The position numbers were made by a program, and so were the translations under genes. DNA of 64,000 nucleotides. Source: Microbulbifer elongatus. GTDB taxonomy: Bacteria > Pseudomonadota > Gammaproteobacteria > Pseudomonadales > Cellvibrionaceae. Location: positions 930,001 through 994,000 of the forward strand of contig NZ_CP088953.1 in NCBI RefSeq assembly GCF_021165935.1, written 5' to 3'. Each line of letters begins with the position of its first letter. The first letter of the stretch is position 1. Below are positions 53,170-62,169 of the stretch, piece by piece. The notes below the pieces were generated by a model. It did no database searches, was not told where the DNA came from, and was given only the letters and a program-made list of their open reading frames with translations.

Positions 53170-54207
53170 TCAGGAAGGCAGGAAGTCGATAGAGTAGTTT
53201 AGGGTGGATTTTTCCACATTCGCCGTACCGAAATTGATCAATCGAATTCGCGCCAGCAGCTTGCGCTCCAGATCTTCATCACCCAGCTCGCTGCTTACCA
53301 GGCTGACCGCGGAGATCACCCCATTGGGCTCAATGACCAGCTTGACGGTGACCTTGCCGGCCAGAGTCGGATCCCGACGCAGCGCGCGGTTGTAGATGGC
53401 GAAGATGGCGCCCTTGTTGGCTTCCATGACCTGGCGGATGGATTCTTCACCGCGTGTTCCGCGCTCGCGACGAGCTTCCTTACTGCTGGACTTGGCGGCC
53501 ACCTGCGCTTCAGCCACTTCCACCTGAGTGGTTTCGCGACCGGACAGAGCGGAGCCTCCGGTGTTGCGGCTCAGTTGCCCGGTATTGATGCCGCCACTGG
53601 CCGCTTTGGACTTGTCGGTAATCAGCGAGCGGTCAATCTTTTGCGCATTGGCCGCGCCGCTGGCCAGGGAATTGGCATTGGCTACCTGAGACACGTCGAG
53701 GCTGTCACGCATATCCATCAGGTCGTCCTGTAGCTGCATCAGGCCACTGTTGGCTGCCTTTTCCCGCGCCTTGGCTACCTCTTGCGCGGGTGCCTTTTCC
53801 GTCAGTGGTTTGGGTTTGACGGTTTTGATGGGCTCGGGTTTGGGTTTGGGCTTCTCAACCGGCTTGGGCTTTTCTTTCTTCACCTCTTTGGGCTTTTCGA
53901 TTTTTTTCTCAACCGGTTTGGGCTTGGGCTTTTCTACCGGCTTGGGTAATTCCTTTTTCTCGAGAATGACCCGTGCCAGCTGCGGCGGCAGCTGCTCTTT
54001 CTGCTCGCGGGTCAGTTCCGGCGCCGGAATGAAGGTGAATAGTGCACCGAGCACCACAAATGCGGCAAAGCCCGATTTGAGGAACTTGATAAAGCGCTGG
54101 TCTTCCTCTTCCGTGGACGCCCAGGGCAAGGTGGAGTTGTAGTAGTGCCACGGCATCAGTGCCGGGCGATGCGTCGTCTGTGTGCTACTGAGAGAGGCGC
54201 TGGTCAT
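53170..54207 (-). CDS. AgmX/PglI-type TonB-like energy transducer
   Basis: A 345-residue protein with a short cytoplasmic N terminus, one transmembrane helix (about residues 43-63), a long Lys/Pro/Glu-rich periplasmic spacer (about 75-150; KPKPVEK repeats) and a C-terminal TonB-like domain (about 255-345; RDPTLAGKVTVKLVIEPNG). This order is that of TonB and TolA, and the last domain resembles the AgmX/PglI C-terminal domain known from Myxococcus gliding proteins. It is the last gene of the Exb/TPR operon and would link the inner-membrane motor to outer partners. Confidence 0.83.
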   Translation of the reverse strand: MTSASLSSTQTTHRPALMPWHYYNSTLPWASTEEEDQRFIKFLKSGFAAFVVLGALFTFIPAPELTREQKEQLPPQLARVILEKKELPKPVEKPKPKPVEKKIEKPKEVKKEKPKPVEKPKPKPEPIKTVKPKPLTEKAPAQEVAKAREKAANSGLMQLQDDLMDMRDSLDVSQVANANSLASGAANAQKIDRSLITDKSKAASGGINTGQLSRNTGGSALSGRETTQVEVAEAQVAAKSSSKEARRERGTRGEESIRQVMEANKGAIFAIYNRALRRDPTLAGKVTVKLVIEPNGVISAVSLVSSELGDEDLERKLLARIRLINFGTANVEKSTLNYSIDFLPS

Positions 54208-54219
54208 GGGTACCTCCCT

Positions 54220-54741
54220 TTATTGACCGGCGGCCGGAGCGGCCGGGTCTTGTGGTGCGGTCTGGGTTACCGCAAGATCGATATCCCGGTAGTCCGCCGC
54301 TGCGCAGGTGTTCATGATCTGCTTGAGCAGCGCGTAGGGCACCTCTTCATCGCCGAGAATGGTCACCGGGCGACCTACCGCGGCCTTCTCTTCCGGCAGG
54401 GGTTCCGCGCGGCTGGCGAGGTATTTCAGCTCATTCAGTAGTGGCTCGATCTGATCCTCATTCGTGGGAATGTCCGCTACTTTTGCGATCATGCGGTTGC
54501 CCACAATCAACTGCTCGCCGTTTACCCGCACCACCGTGGTGGTCTCCGGTTTCTGCGTGGACGTGGATTCCGGCAGAGTGATGGTTTTGTCTGCCTGCAG
54601 TACTTCCACATCGGAGGAGTTCACCAGCAGGAAAAATACCAGAATGGTGAAAATATCCATCAGCGAAACCAGATTCAGTTTGGTTTCTTTATGCCGGCGC
54701 GTCTTGCGCGCTTTCAGCTTGCCGCCGATCGTCGCTTTCAT
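54220..54741 (-). CDS. ExbD/TolR-like proton-channel subunit, Asp present
   Basis: A 173-residue protein with a basic cytoplasmic N terminus (KLKARKTRRHKE), one transmembrane helix and a periplasmic domain. The proton-carrying aspartate of ExbD/TolR is present: Asp29 in NLVSLMDIFTILV. The periplasmic part has TTTVVRVNGEQLIVG. It starts inside the last codons of the second ExbD gene (four-base overlap), so the two are translationally coupled. Expected partner: the ExbB-like protein of the operon. Confidence 0.85.
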   Translation of the reverse strand: MKATIGGKLKARKTRRHKETKLNLVSLMDIFTILVFFLLVNSSDVEVLQADKTITLPESTSTQKPETTTVVRVNGEQLIVGNRMIAKVADIPTNEDQIEPLLNELKYLASRAEPLPEEKAAVGRPVTILGDEEVPYALLKQIMNTCAAADYRDIDLAVTQTAPQDPAAPAAGQ

Positions 54742-55292
54742 AGTCCGTTGCCTGCCAGCTGTTCATTTTGCCGCTGGCCACTCTGGGCCAGATCGTCCCC
54801 TTGTGGTGCGTCTCCCAGTGAAATCTGCGGGAACAGTTCCGCGTCCACCACCGATGCTGCCACCACCGCGCGGAAAGAGCGCGCGGTGTCCATCGCGCTC
54901 ACCAGCGTACGGTAAGGGGTGCCGGGTTCCGAGAGAATGACCAGGTCTTTCTTGTCGATATCCTTGTCCCGCAGGGCGCGTTTGATCTCCTGCAGTACAT
55001 CCGACACCAGCTTCAAGTCCGGCTTCCCGTCCCGGTTGGGAATGCGTTTTACACGAATTCCCGCCGGATAGTTGATGTCGATGTACTCGGCGCGCAGCAC
55101 CATTTCCAATTGCCGGTTTTCTTTCTGCTCTTCCACACTGGCATCGCTCAAGCCCGGCAGGTTGAGGTTCAGTACGGATATATGGGAAAACACCATATTC
55201 AGAAGCAATACCGGGACCAGAACGGTCATCAGGCTCATAAATGAGGTGATGTCCAGATCCGGATCGGTTTCCAGCCTGCGTCGGATAGCCAT
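54738..55292 (-). CDS. ExbD/TolR-like subunit, catalytic Asp replaced
   Basis: A 184-residue ExbD/TolR homolog with one transmembrane helix and a periplasmic domain (QEIKRALRDKDIDKKDLVILSEP). In the place of the conserved Asp of TPFID the helix reads TSFMS, i.e. Ser20, so this subunit should not carry the proton. It pairs with an adjacent subunit that keeps the Asp. The membrane helix is otherwise normal (VLVPVLLLNMVF). Confidence 0.85.
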   Translation of the reverse strand: MAIRRRLETDPDLDITSFMSLMTVLVPVLLLNMVFSHISVLNLNLPGLSDASVEEQKENRQLEMVLRAEYIDINYPAGIRVKRIPNRDGKPDLKLVSDVLQEIKRALRDKDIDKKDLVILSEPGTPYRTLVSAMDTARSFRAVVAASVVDAELFPQISLGDAPQGDDLAQSGQRQNEQLAGNGL

Positions 55293-55344
55293 GGCTCTCT
55301 CTTGTTCTCGTTCTTAACGTTTACGGTTTTTGCGTGATGGACGC

Positions 55345-56034
55345 TCAGGCGGTTGCGCCGGCCTTGGCGGCGGGACGCGCGCCAGCGGCTTCCGCTTTCT
55401 GACCGCGGGTCAGGGTAATCAGGTTAAGAAACTTCACGCCGGCCATTTCCAGGCTGTCGATAATCTCGTTGGTCTTGTTCTGCAGCATGGAATAGGCCAG
55501 CAGTAGAGGAATGGCGGAGATCAGACCGAAGGCGGTGGTGTTCATGGCCACGGAAATACTGGAAGACAGCATGCTGGCTTTTTCCGATGGGTCCGCATTG
55601 GCAACCGCGGTAAACGCCGCAATCAGACCGATAATGGTCCCCAGCAGCCCCAGCAGAGTGGCGATGTTGGCCAGTGTCGCCAGATAGTTGGTGCGCTTCT
55701 CCAGGCGCGGCACGGCTTCGAGGATACTCTCCTCGATGGCCATGGCAATATTCTCGTCTTTGCGCGCGTGCTGAGCGGTACTGATGCCAGCGGCAACAAT
55801 CTGGCCCATGGGGGCCGGTTCGTTCTGAGCAAACTTGAGCGCTGCGGCAAAATTACGCTGCTGCATCATAGGCAGAATCTGCCCATAGGCGCGGCGATTG
55901 GCGAGCTTGGCGCGGGACAGGAATACCCAGCGCTCGATCACCAGTACCACACCGATCACCAGTACCAGCGCGATGGGATACATGAAAGTGCCGCCGTTCT
56001 GAAAGAAGCGCAGCAGTGTATTGAAAAACTCCAT
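55345..56034 (-). CDS. ExbB/TolQ/AglR-like proton-channel subunit
   Basis: A 229-residue inner-membrane protein of the MotA/TolQ/ExbB family with three transmembrane helices: one near residues 15-35 (MYPIALVLVIGVVLVIERWVF), two in the second half (LATLANIATLLGLLGTIIGLIAAF; AMNTTAFGLISAIPLLLAYSM). The block LGTIIGLIAAF and the conserved Thr are as in ExbB. ATG 56034 has GGAGA upstream; TTG 56040 is less likely. With the two ExbD-like genes downstream it would form a proton-driven stator. Confidence 0.9.
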   Translation of the reverse strand: MEFFNTLLRFFQNGGTFMYPIALVLVIGVVLVIERWVFLSRAKLANRRAYGQILPMMQQRNFAAALKFAQNEPAPMGQIVAAGISTAQHARKDENIAMAIEESILEAVPRLEKRTNYLATLANIATLLGLLGTIIGLIAAFTAVANADPSEKASMLSSSISVAMNTTAFGLISAIPLLLAYSMLQNKTNEIIDSLEMAGVKFLNLITLTRGQKAEAAGARPAAKAGATA

Positions 56035-56151
56035 GGTCAAATCTCCGGGACGTAAAGATTTTTGTTGTGATTAAACGTTGTTGTGATGAAAAAATCGGTC
56101 TGCGGCACAGCGGAAAACTGGCGGCCGGCACGGTACAAACGGGTTGATGGG

Positions 56152-56433
56152 CTACTCTTCGGTATCTTCCGTTTTGAGCAGTTTTATTTCCCGATGCAGC
56201 TCCGAGTACTCCTGATGCTGAAAACTGTGGCTGATTGCGTTGGGCAAGGTGCTTTCAATCTTTTCCAGACTGGCAGCCTGTTTCCACGGAATGATGTACA
56301 GCACCCGGGGCTGTTCCTGGCTGCCCACAATGGTGGATTCCAGAGTGATTACGTCGCCGCTCTGTTCCTGCCCGCAGGCAATGCTACTGAACAGAAGTGA
56401 CAGTAGTAACGCAGAAAATACTGGCAGTCGCAT
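56152..56433 (-). CDS. small putative lipoprotein of the Exb/TPR operon
   Basis: A 93-residue protein with a short signal and SSIAC-G (Cys20) that would serve as a lipobox. The remainder (residues 21-93) is a beta-alpha domain beginning GDVITLESTIVGSQEQPRVLYIIPWK. No family recognised. It lies two bases after the TPR lipoprotein gene and 117 bases before the ExbB-like gene, clearly within the operon. Confidence 0.68.
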   Translation of the reverse strand: MRLPVFSALLLSLLFSSIACGQEQSGDVITLESTIVGSQEQPRVLYIIPWKQAASLEKIESTLPNAISHSFQHQEYSELHREIKLLKTEDTEE

Positions 56434-56435
56434 GG

Positions 56436-57095
56436 TTACAGTCTCCGCTCAAGATCCATGATCCAGCCCGCCAGCACCCGGTCGGGTTCCGGCTCCAGTG
56501 CCCGGGCCTCACGATAATGATGCAAGGCCTGTTCCGGCTGGTGCAGATACAGGTCGAATAAAATACCCAGGTTGCGATGGCCCACGGCAAAATCCGGCCA
56601 CTGTTTCAGGGCGCTTTCATAGGCTTGCTGCGCTTCATCAAAGCGCCCCTGGTCGCGCAGTAATACGCCGAGGGAATTCCACGCAAAAACATTTTTCGGG
56701 TTTGCGGCTACCGCCTGCTGCAGACTCTTTTCTGCCTGCTCCGGCTGGTCGAGTTTCAACTGCACCTTTGCCAGATTCAGCCAGGCACCGGACAGCACCG
56801 GCCATTGGGCTACCACCTGCTGCAGCTCGGTTTCCGCAGCATCAAACTGCTGCTGCTCGAAATAGGCGCGGGCGTTCGCCATGGCCTGCTGCGCCGCTGC
56901 GGGCACGCTGGCCGTATCCGCCAGGTAGGGATTGGGGGTGGCGACGCGCTGAACTATCTCGCCTTCGGCGAGCGGCTCTGCATCCGCGGGCGGCGTGTCC
57001 GGGTCCGTGGGGTTACCGGCACAGGCGCTGAGCAGCAGGGCGGCGGTCGCCAGTAACGCAAAGCGGTTGAAAGGTTGCCGGTTAATAGGCCGCAT
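56436..57095 (-). CDS. TPR lipoprotein
   Basis: A 219-residue protein with lipobox LSAC (Cys25), a Pro/Asp-rich linker and about four tetratricopeptide repeats (AWLNLAKVQLKLDQPEQAEKSL, NSLGVLLRDQGRFDEAQQAYESALKQWP). Likely anchored in a membrane and periplasmic. Its start overlaps the previous TPR gene by 14 bases, so the two are coupled. It is comparable in plan to the small TPR lipoproteins of Glt-type machinery; the exact counterpart is unknown. Confidence 0.82.
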   Translation of the reverse strand: MRPINRQPFNRFALLATAALLLSACAGNPTDPDTPPADAEPLAEGEIVQRVATPNPYLADTASVPAAAQQAMANARAYFEQQQFDAAETELQQVVAQWPVLSGAWLNLAKVQLKLDQPEQAEKSLQQAVAANPKNVFAWNSLGVLLRDQGRFDEAQQAYESALKQWPDFAVGHRNLGILFDLYLHQPEQALHHYREARALEPEPDRVLAGWIMDLERRL

Positions 57096-59997
57096 CGCTC
57101 CACTCCACTGTAGATTCTGGTTTGCGGTAACGGGCGGGCAGCAGGTGCTCCAGTGAGGAAAAACTGCTTTTTATCCACTCGTCGTAGACGCCGTCGACGG
57201 TACGTTTCACATTGGCCTCATGCAGCTCGATGGCCTTTTCCTCGAAGGGGTAAGCCTGCTCTTCCAGTAGAATCTCGTACTGCTCCAGCTCCAGAGGACT
57301 GAGGCCGTTGGGGCGCTGGGAGTCCATCAGATCGCGGCTCAGTTGGCGGTAGATCTCCGCCAGCCGGAAATTAGCCGCAGTGGTGAATTCGGCTATGCCG
57401 AAGTCGAGCACTTTCCGGTACTCCGTCACGGTGGTTTCCATTGCCTGTTTCTTGTTGCGCAGACTCTGCTTGAGCGGCAGGGTCAGAGCCAGGCGCTCGA
57501 AGCGGGCGAAACTCTGGTCGGCCAGATCGTTCTGGGCAAAGGCCGCAAGGTACCGGCCGCGGGGCTCCGATACCTTGTTGTCGGCAAGGCTTTTCAGCCA
57601 CTGATTGCGCGCGCGCTGGTCGCCGGCTTCTTTATACAGGGCGACCAGCTGATACTGGGCCTCCAGGTTTTGCAGAGCAGGCTCACGCCAGTCCCGCGCA
57701 TACTGGCGATAGGCATCGATTGCGCGGGCGCGGTTGCCCGACTGCTCGAACTGTTCCGCAGCGAGGTACAGAGAGTCCCGTCGCACATTGGGGTCGGGAT
57801 CGTTCTGGGCCAGTGCCATCAGCTCGCTGGCTGCGGCCTCCGGCATATCCATACCCTGATAAATCACTACCGCTTTTGCGGTGAGGGTTGGCGTCAGCTC
57901 GTGCTGTGGGTAGTGAGTCCGGAAATCCTGTAGCTCCGCCTGCGCCTGCGGCCAGCGCTGCAGGCGGATCAGCTGGTTGATGGCATCGTACTGGGCGGTG
58001 GCGGCGATGGATGAGCGCCCGCTTTCGCGCACCCGCAGCAAGAGTGCAATGGCTTCCTCTGTGGGGGCCACGAATTCCATGCTGTCGGTGGTCAGATGCA
58101 CCTGTTTGAGGATCACCTCAGCCTGCTTGTAGATGGAAGACTGCAGGCGGTCGCGGGTGTTCAGGTACTCCGGATCGTTGGATGCCATACCAGCGAGCAG
58201 CTGTTCATAGGCCAGCTCGGCGGCGGGGTAGTTTTCCGTTTCAAACTGGCTGTGGCCCAACAGCAGCAGAATGCTGCGGCGCTGCTCCGGGTTGGGTGGT
58301 GGCTGCCAGGCCGCGGCTTTGACGGCGGCCTCGATGGTTTCCTGGTGGCGATACTGGGCAAACAGGTTGTGTGCGGCATCCAGCTGCACGGCTAGTGCGC
58401 GCGGGTCCTGCGGCCAGCTGTCGGCGAATCTGAGGCTCGTCTCCGTCTTCAGGTCCAGCCACAGATTGGCCTGTTCCTCGTTGTTCTGTACCTGTTTCTC
58501 GGCATCGTGTACGCGCCCGGCCATCAGAATGGCGGCATAGCCTGCCTCCGTAGCCTGATCTGGCTGTGGTTGCGGTGCCGCTTCGCCCTCGCTGGCGAAG
58601 CCCCAGGCCACTCTGCGATATGCGTTGAACGCCTGTGCATACTGAGCGGATTCGTTGAGGCTTTCCGCCATCAGGAAGGTCAGCTCCGGCGTTTTGGTGT
58701 CACCGGGGAAGGTATCGATAAACTCGCCGTACAGTGCGGCGGCGGCGATAAACGCTTCGCGGGACTGCCGTTGTGCCTGCGCAGCCACCTTGCCCCGGTT
58801 GCGCGGGTCTGAAGCTTCCTTGGCCAGAGCCTGGGCGCGGGCATGATCGAAGCGCGCCAGCTCCTCCAGCCACGGTTTCAATTGAACTTTCAGCAGGTGG
58901 CGCTGCTGGTCGTCGGCTTTTTCCCAGTAGGCGCTGCGGCTGCCATAGCGGGTGACGAAGGTGCGCTTGGCCGGAATCACTTCGCTTGGGAAGTTGCCCG
59001 CCTGCAGAATTTCCACCGCGCGCGCGTGCATACCCGGCGCTTTGAAACTTTGCGGGTACTGCTCGGTAAAGGCGAGGAAGGTTTCCGCTCCGTCGCGGTA
59101 GCGCTCGCTCTCTGCGTACCAGTCGCCCAGTGCGCGATACAGCAGGTGGTGATAGGTGCGCGGGCGCTCATCCACAACAAACGACTCGATGACCTCGGCG
59201 CCGCCCAGGTAATTGAAGCCCAGTGCCAACACCCGCAAGGTGTCATCGGCCAGGCGGCGTTCGCCTTTTTCCAGCTCTCCGAGGAAGCGCTGTTGCCCGT
59301 TGGTCTCGCCGAGCAGGTCGTCCATCAGTGAGAGGAAGGTTTCACTGGCGGCTTTGTAGCGGGCGTCCTTGAACTGGCTCCAGCCAAGCATATAGCGGGC
59401 ATTGCGTGCAAAGGGCGTATCGCCCTGCGCCAGAACCTCGCTGAAGTCCCGCTCGGCCGCGCGATACTGCTTGCGGCTGAACGCCGCTTCACCGCGGCGG
59501 AACAGGGCTTCGGCGATAAATGGGGAATCCGGGTTCCGTTGTACGATGGCCTCCAGTGCCTCGAGTGCACCGGGGTTGTTACCGTCCAGCGAACGGGCGC
59601 GGGCCAGTCGATAGGCCAGGTAATCGTCGTCTGCGGAGGTCTGCAACAGCGCTTCGTAGTGGCGTACTGCTTCTGCATAGGCCACCGCCATTTCCGGGTG
59701 GTCGGCCTGCATTTGCTCCAGTCGTTCCATTTCCAGATCCGCCAGGCGCAGCTGTATCTGGCGGCGGGTCTGTGGGTTCTGTTGCGCAGCCAGGGCGCGC
59801 TCGTAGCTGTCGATCAGTGCCGGCAGCTCAAGCCTGGGCATCTCCACCAGTGGCTCTGGGGGCAGCGCAGCGGGGGGGAGATCCGCCAGGGTCTTGCTGT
59901 TGTCCACATATCCGGCACAGCCGCCCAGTGCGATGCTGGCGCTTACCGCGAGAGTCAGCAGGCGTCTGCGGGGTGGGCGTGAAAAAGAAACACTCAC
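57082..59997 (-). CDS. large TPR lipoprotein (971 residues)
   Basis: A 971-residue protein with lipobox LGGC (Cys27) and more than a dozen TPR-like helical repeats through the whole length, such as EALFRRGEAAFSRKQYRAAERDFS and YLAAEQFEQSGNRARAIDAYRQYARDW. No enzymatic domain is visible. It should act as a periplasmic scaffold anchored in a membrane. Stop and start overlap both neighbours (four bases with the upstream gene). Its build resembles TPR scaffold proteins of the Myxococcus Glt complex; that is an analogy and not a proven homology. Confidence 0.85.
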   Translation of the reverse strand: MSVSFSRPPRRRLLTLAVSASIALGGCAGYVDNSKTLADLPPAALPPEPLVEMPRLELPALIDSYERALAAQQNPQTRRQIQLRLADLEMERLEQMQADHPEMAVAYAEAVRHYEALLQTSADDDYLAYRLARARSLDGNNPGALEALEAIVQRNPDSPFIAEALFRRGEAAFSRKQYRAAERDFSEVLAQGDTPFARNARYMLGWSQFKDARYKAASETFLSLMDDLLGETNGQQRFLGELEKGERRLADDTLRVLALGFNYLGGAEVIESFVVDERPRTYHHLLYRALGDWYAESERYRDGAETFLAFTEQYPQSFKAPGMHARAVEILQAGNFPSEVIPAKRTFVTRYGSRSAYWEKADDQQRHLLKVQLKPWLEELARFDHARAQALAKEASDPRNRGKVAAQAQRQSREAFIAAAALYGEFIDTFPGDTKTPELTFLMAESLNESAQYAQAFNAYRRVAWGFASEGEAAPQPQPDQATEAGYAAILMAGRVHDAEKQVQNNEEQANLWLDLKTETSLRFADSWPQDPRALAVQLDAAHNLFAQYRHQETIEAAVKAAAWQPPPNPEQRRSILLLLGHSQFETENYPAAELAYEQLLAGMASNDPEYLNTRDRLQSSIYKQAEVILKQVHLTTDSMEFVAPTEEAIALLLRVRESGRSSIAATAQYDAINQLIRLQRWPQAQAELQDFRTHYPQHELTPTLTAKAVVIYQGMDMPEAAASELMALAQNDPDPNVRRDSLYLAAEQFEQSGNRARAIDAYRQYARDWREPALQNLEAQYQLVALYKEAGDQRARNQWLKSLADNKVSEPRGRYLAAFAQNDLADQSFARFERLALTLPLKQSLRNKKQAMETTVTEYRKVLDFGIAEFTTAANFRLAEIYRQLSRDLMDSQRPNGLSPLELEQYEILLEEQAYPFEEKAIELHEANVKRTVDGVYDEWIKSSFSSLEHLLPARYRKPESTVEWSDAAY

Positions 59998-62162
59998 GAT
60001 TCCGGCTCTCCCTGCTCGGCGGTTTGCGCTGGTGGGGCAAGATCTTGCGACGGGTCGCTGGGGGATTCCTCCGCGAGCGCATCGGTGGGCGCTCCCTCGG
60101 GTTCGCCCTGGTCAAGGTCGGCCACCGGATCAGTCGCCTGAGCGGCTTCTGGATCTCCAGTGACATCAAGGGTTGTTTCTTGTGCTGGCGCCTCGGGGGG
60201 ATCGTAGTGGCCCTGCATGGCCGCATCCTGGATACGCGCGATGGCCAGGCGGGTGTGGGCCATATACTGTTCGACTCGTACGCGGGCCTCGCTCAGCGCG
60301 CTCTGCAGGTCGCTGCGGATCTGATGTTCGATCACCGCGCTGGCGCGGTCGATGGCGCTGCGCTGCTGGTTAATGCGCAGGCCGGCATCTTCGACACTGC
60401 CCGCCAGCAGATTGAGTTGCGGTGCTTCTGCGGAAATGCGAGCTACCTTGCGCTGATTGCGCGCTGCGTCGATCAGCTGTTCCTCCAGCGTATCCAGCGC
60501 CTTGCGCTTCCGCCACAGATTCTGGTGGTACTCTTCGGCGGCATACCATTGCAGGATACCGCGGGCGCGGGCCAGGGTTTGCTGCTGGTAGTTACTGGTC
60601 TTGCCCGCGGCACTCAGCTTTTGGTAGCGGGTTTCCGCTTCCCGTAGCATTTCCAGGTATTCCGCATTGGCGTTGTCGGAATCGGCAAACATGGCGAGCC
60701 CATCTTTATCCGCTTCCACCCGCGCCAGTGAAGCCTGCAGTTGTTCCAGTTGCTGTTCGGCAATCTGCACCTGTTGATCGTACTGGGCGCTGTCGTGCTC
60801 ACGCACAATGGCAACACGACGCTGCTCCCGTTCTTCGATCAGAGTGTGGAATTCCGGTAGCCGCTGTTGCCATCGATCCAGTACCCGCCGCAACTGTTGC
60901 AGGTCGCGCAGTTCCGACAACTGCAATTGCAGGCGGTCGCTTTGCATCATCTGTAACAGATAATGCTGATTCATACGGATCAGTGCCGGCGTTTCGGCGT
61001 CTTCGAGCCAGCCGTAGCGCTGCAGATCGATGTGCTCATCGCCATCGATTTCCACAAACTGCAGTTGCCCGGCGGCGCCGGCCAGTCGGTTGAGGTCGTC
61101 GAGGGCCCGTTGATATTGCTGCTCAGCGCTCTGGTAACTGCGCAGTGCCAGTTTGGGCCGGTCCAGTGCTTCGTAGGTATATGGCAGTGCCAGCAGCGCT
61201 TCCTGCACCTGGGGCAGTAGCGGGTTCTCGCGGATCAGGTAGCCCAGGGCATCCACGGCCTGGGTGTGTGCCGCGCCGTTGACCGAAGCCCAGCCGAGGC
61301 CGAGCAGGGCATCCGGAGACCAGGGGGTATCGAGCCTGACGCGACGAAATTCTTCTGCAGCGGTGGTGTAATCGCCCTGCAGGGTCAGTGCGTAACCGGC
61401 GCCAATGCGCGCCTTGTCGCGCAGGACGTAGAGCTCTTCCCGCAGATCGCCTGCCAGATCTTTGTCGAGAGTGACCTTGTCCACCAGCTCTGCCGCACGC
61501 CGGTATTCCTCTGCGGCAGCCGGGAAGTATTCATCGCGGGCAAAGGCCGCGGCCAGGTTATTGTGGCCGAGTACCCGTTCCGCCACGGGCAGATCGGCCA
61601 GGCGCAACAGCTGCGCCGCCTGGCTCAGATCGCCATTGCGAATGGCCAGGTTCAGGGTAAGGGTGGTCTGGTGGATTGCCCCGGATTTTTCCAGCTGCAG
61701 GGCGGCGGTGTCCCAATTCTGGTGGCGGTAGTTCAGTTCCGCTAGTTTCAGCCAGGCGATTTCTCGAAAGCGCTCGATACGCTGCTGATTTTCAGGGGCC
61801 GGGGCTTTCTGCAGCTGCTGTTCGAACAGATCTGCCGCCTGGCGCTCCAGGCCGAAGGCGAGGCTGATGCCGCCGCGAATCAGTTCGGCATTGTCCGCAT
61901 GGTACGAAATGCCACCGCGCAGGTCGGAGACCATCAGGGTACTCAGTGCATCGAAAGTATTGCCCTGAAAGTAGTGGTACAGGGCGGCGCCGTAACGCAT
62001 ATCCTGTGCCTGCTGGAACTTCTCCGTGGATTTTTCCCGGGAGATCTCGGAAACCGGTGCTTCCTCACCCTGCGACGCTTCTGCCGCGCAGGGCAGAATG
62101 CCGGCGATCAGGCCGGTCAGTGCAAGTGTCAGAGCAGTTTTCGTGAACACAACAGACCCCAT
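59994..62162 (-). CDS. exported TPR/coiled-coil protein (722 residues)
   Basis: A 722-residue protein with a signal peptide (GLIAGILPCAAEASQ) and, in the first 400 residues, TPR-like repeats (GAALYHYFQGNTFDALSTLM; GAGYALTLQGDYTTAAEEFRRV). A long Gln/Glu-rich coiled-coil part follows (about residues 430-650), then a Pro/Asp/Glu-rich disordered tail ending EQGEPES. ATG 62162 precedes a normal signal peptide; an in-frame extension to 62243 is not signal-like. It is seven bases after the stop of the frameshifted first gene. Confidence 0.82.
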   Translation of the reverse strand: MGSVVFTKTALTLALTGLIAGILPCAAEASQGEEAPVSEISREKSTEKFQQAQDMRYGAALYHYFQGNTFDALSTLMVSDLRGGISYHADNAELIRGGISLAFGLERQAADLFEQQLQKAPAPENQQRIERFREIAWLKLAELNYRHQNWDTAALQLEKSGAIHQTTLTLNLAIRNGDLSQAAQLLRLADLPVAERVLGHNNLAAAFARDEYFPAAAEEYRRAAELVDKVTLDKDLAGDLREELYVLRDKARIGAGYALTLQGDYTTAAEEFRRVRLDTPWSPDALLGLGWASVNGAAHTQAVDALGYLIRENPLLPQVQEALLALPYTYEALDRPKLALRSYQSAEQQYQRALDDLNRLAGAAGQLQFVEIDGDEHIDLQRYGWLEDAETPALIRMNQHYLLQMMQSDRLQLQLSELRDLQQLRRVLDRWQQRLPEFHTLIEEREQRRVAIVREHDSAQYDQQVQIAEQQLEQLQASLARVEADKDGLAMFADSDNANAEYLEMLREAETRYQKLSAAGKTSNYQQQTLARARGILQWYAAEEYHQNLWRKRKALDTLEEQLIDAARNQRKVARISAEAPQLNLLAGSVEDAGLRINQQRSAIDRASAVIEHQIRSDLQSALSEARVRVEQYMAHTRLAIARIQDAAMQGHYDPPEAPAQETTLDVTGDPEAAQATDPVADLDQGEPEGAPTDALAEESPSDPSQDLAPPAQTAEQGEPES

Positions 62163-62169
62163 GGGAAAC

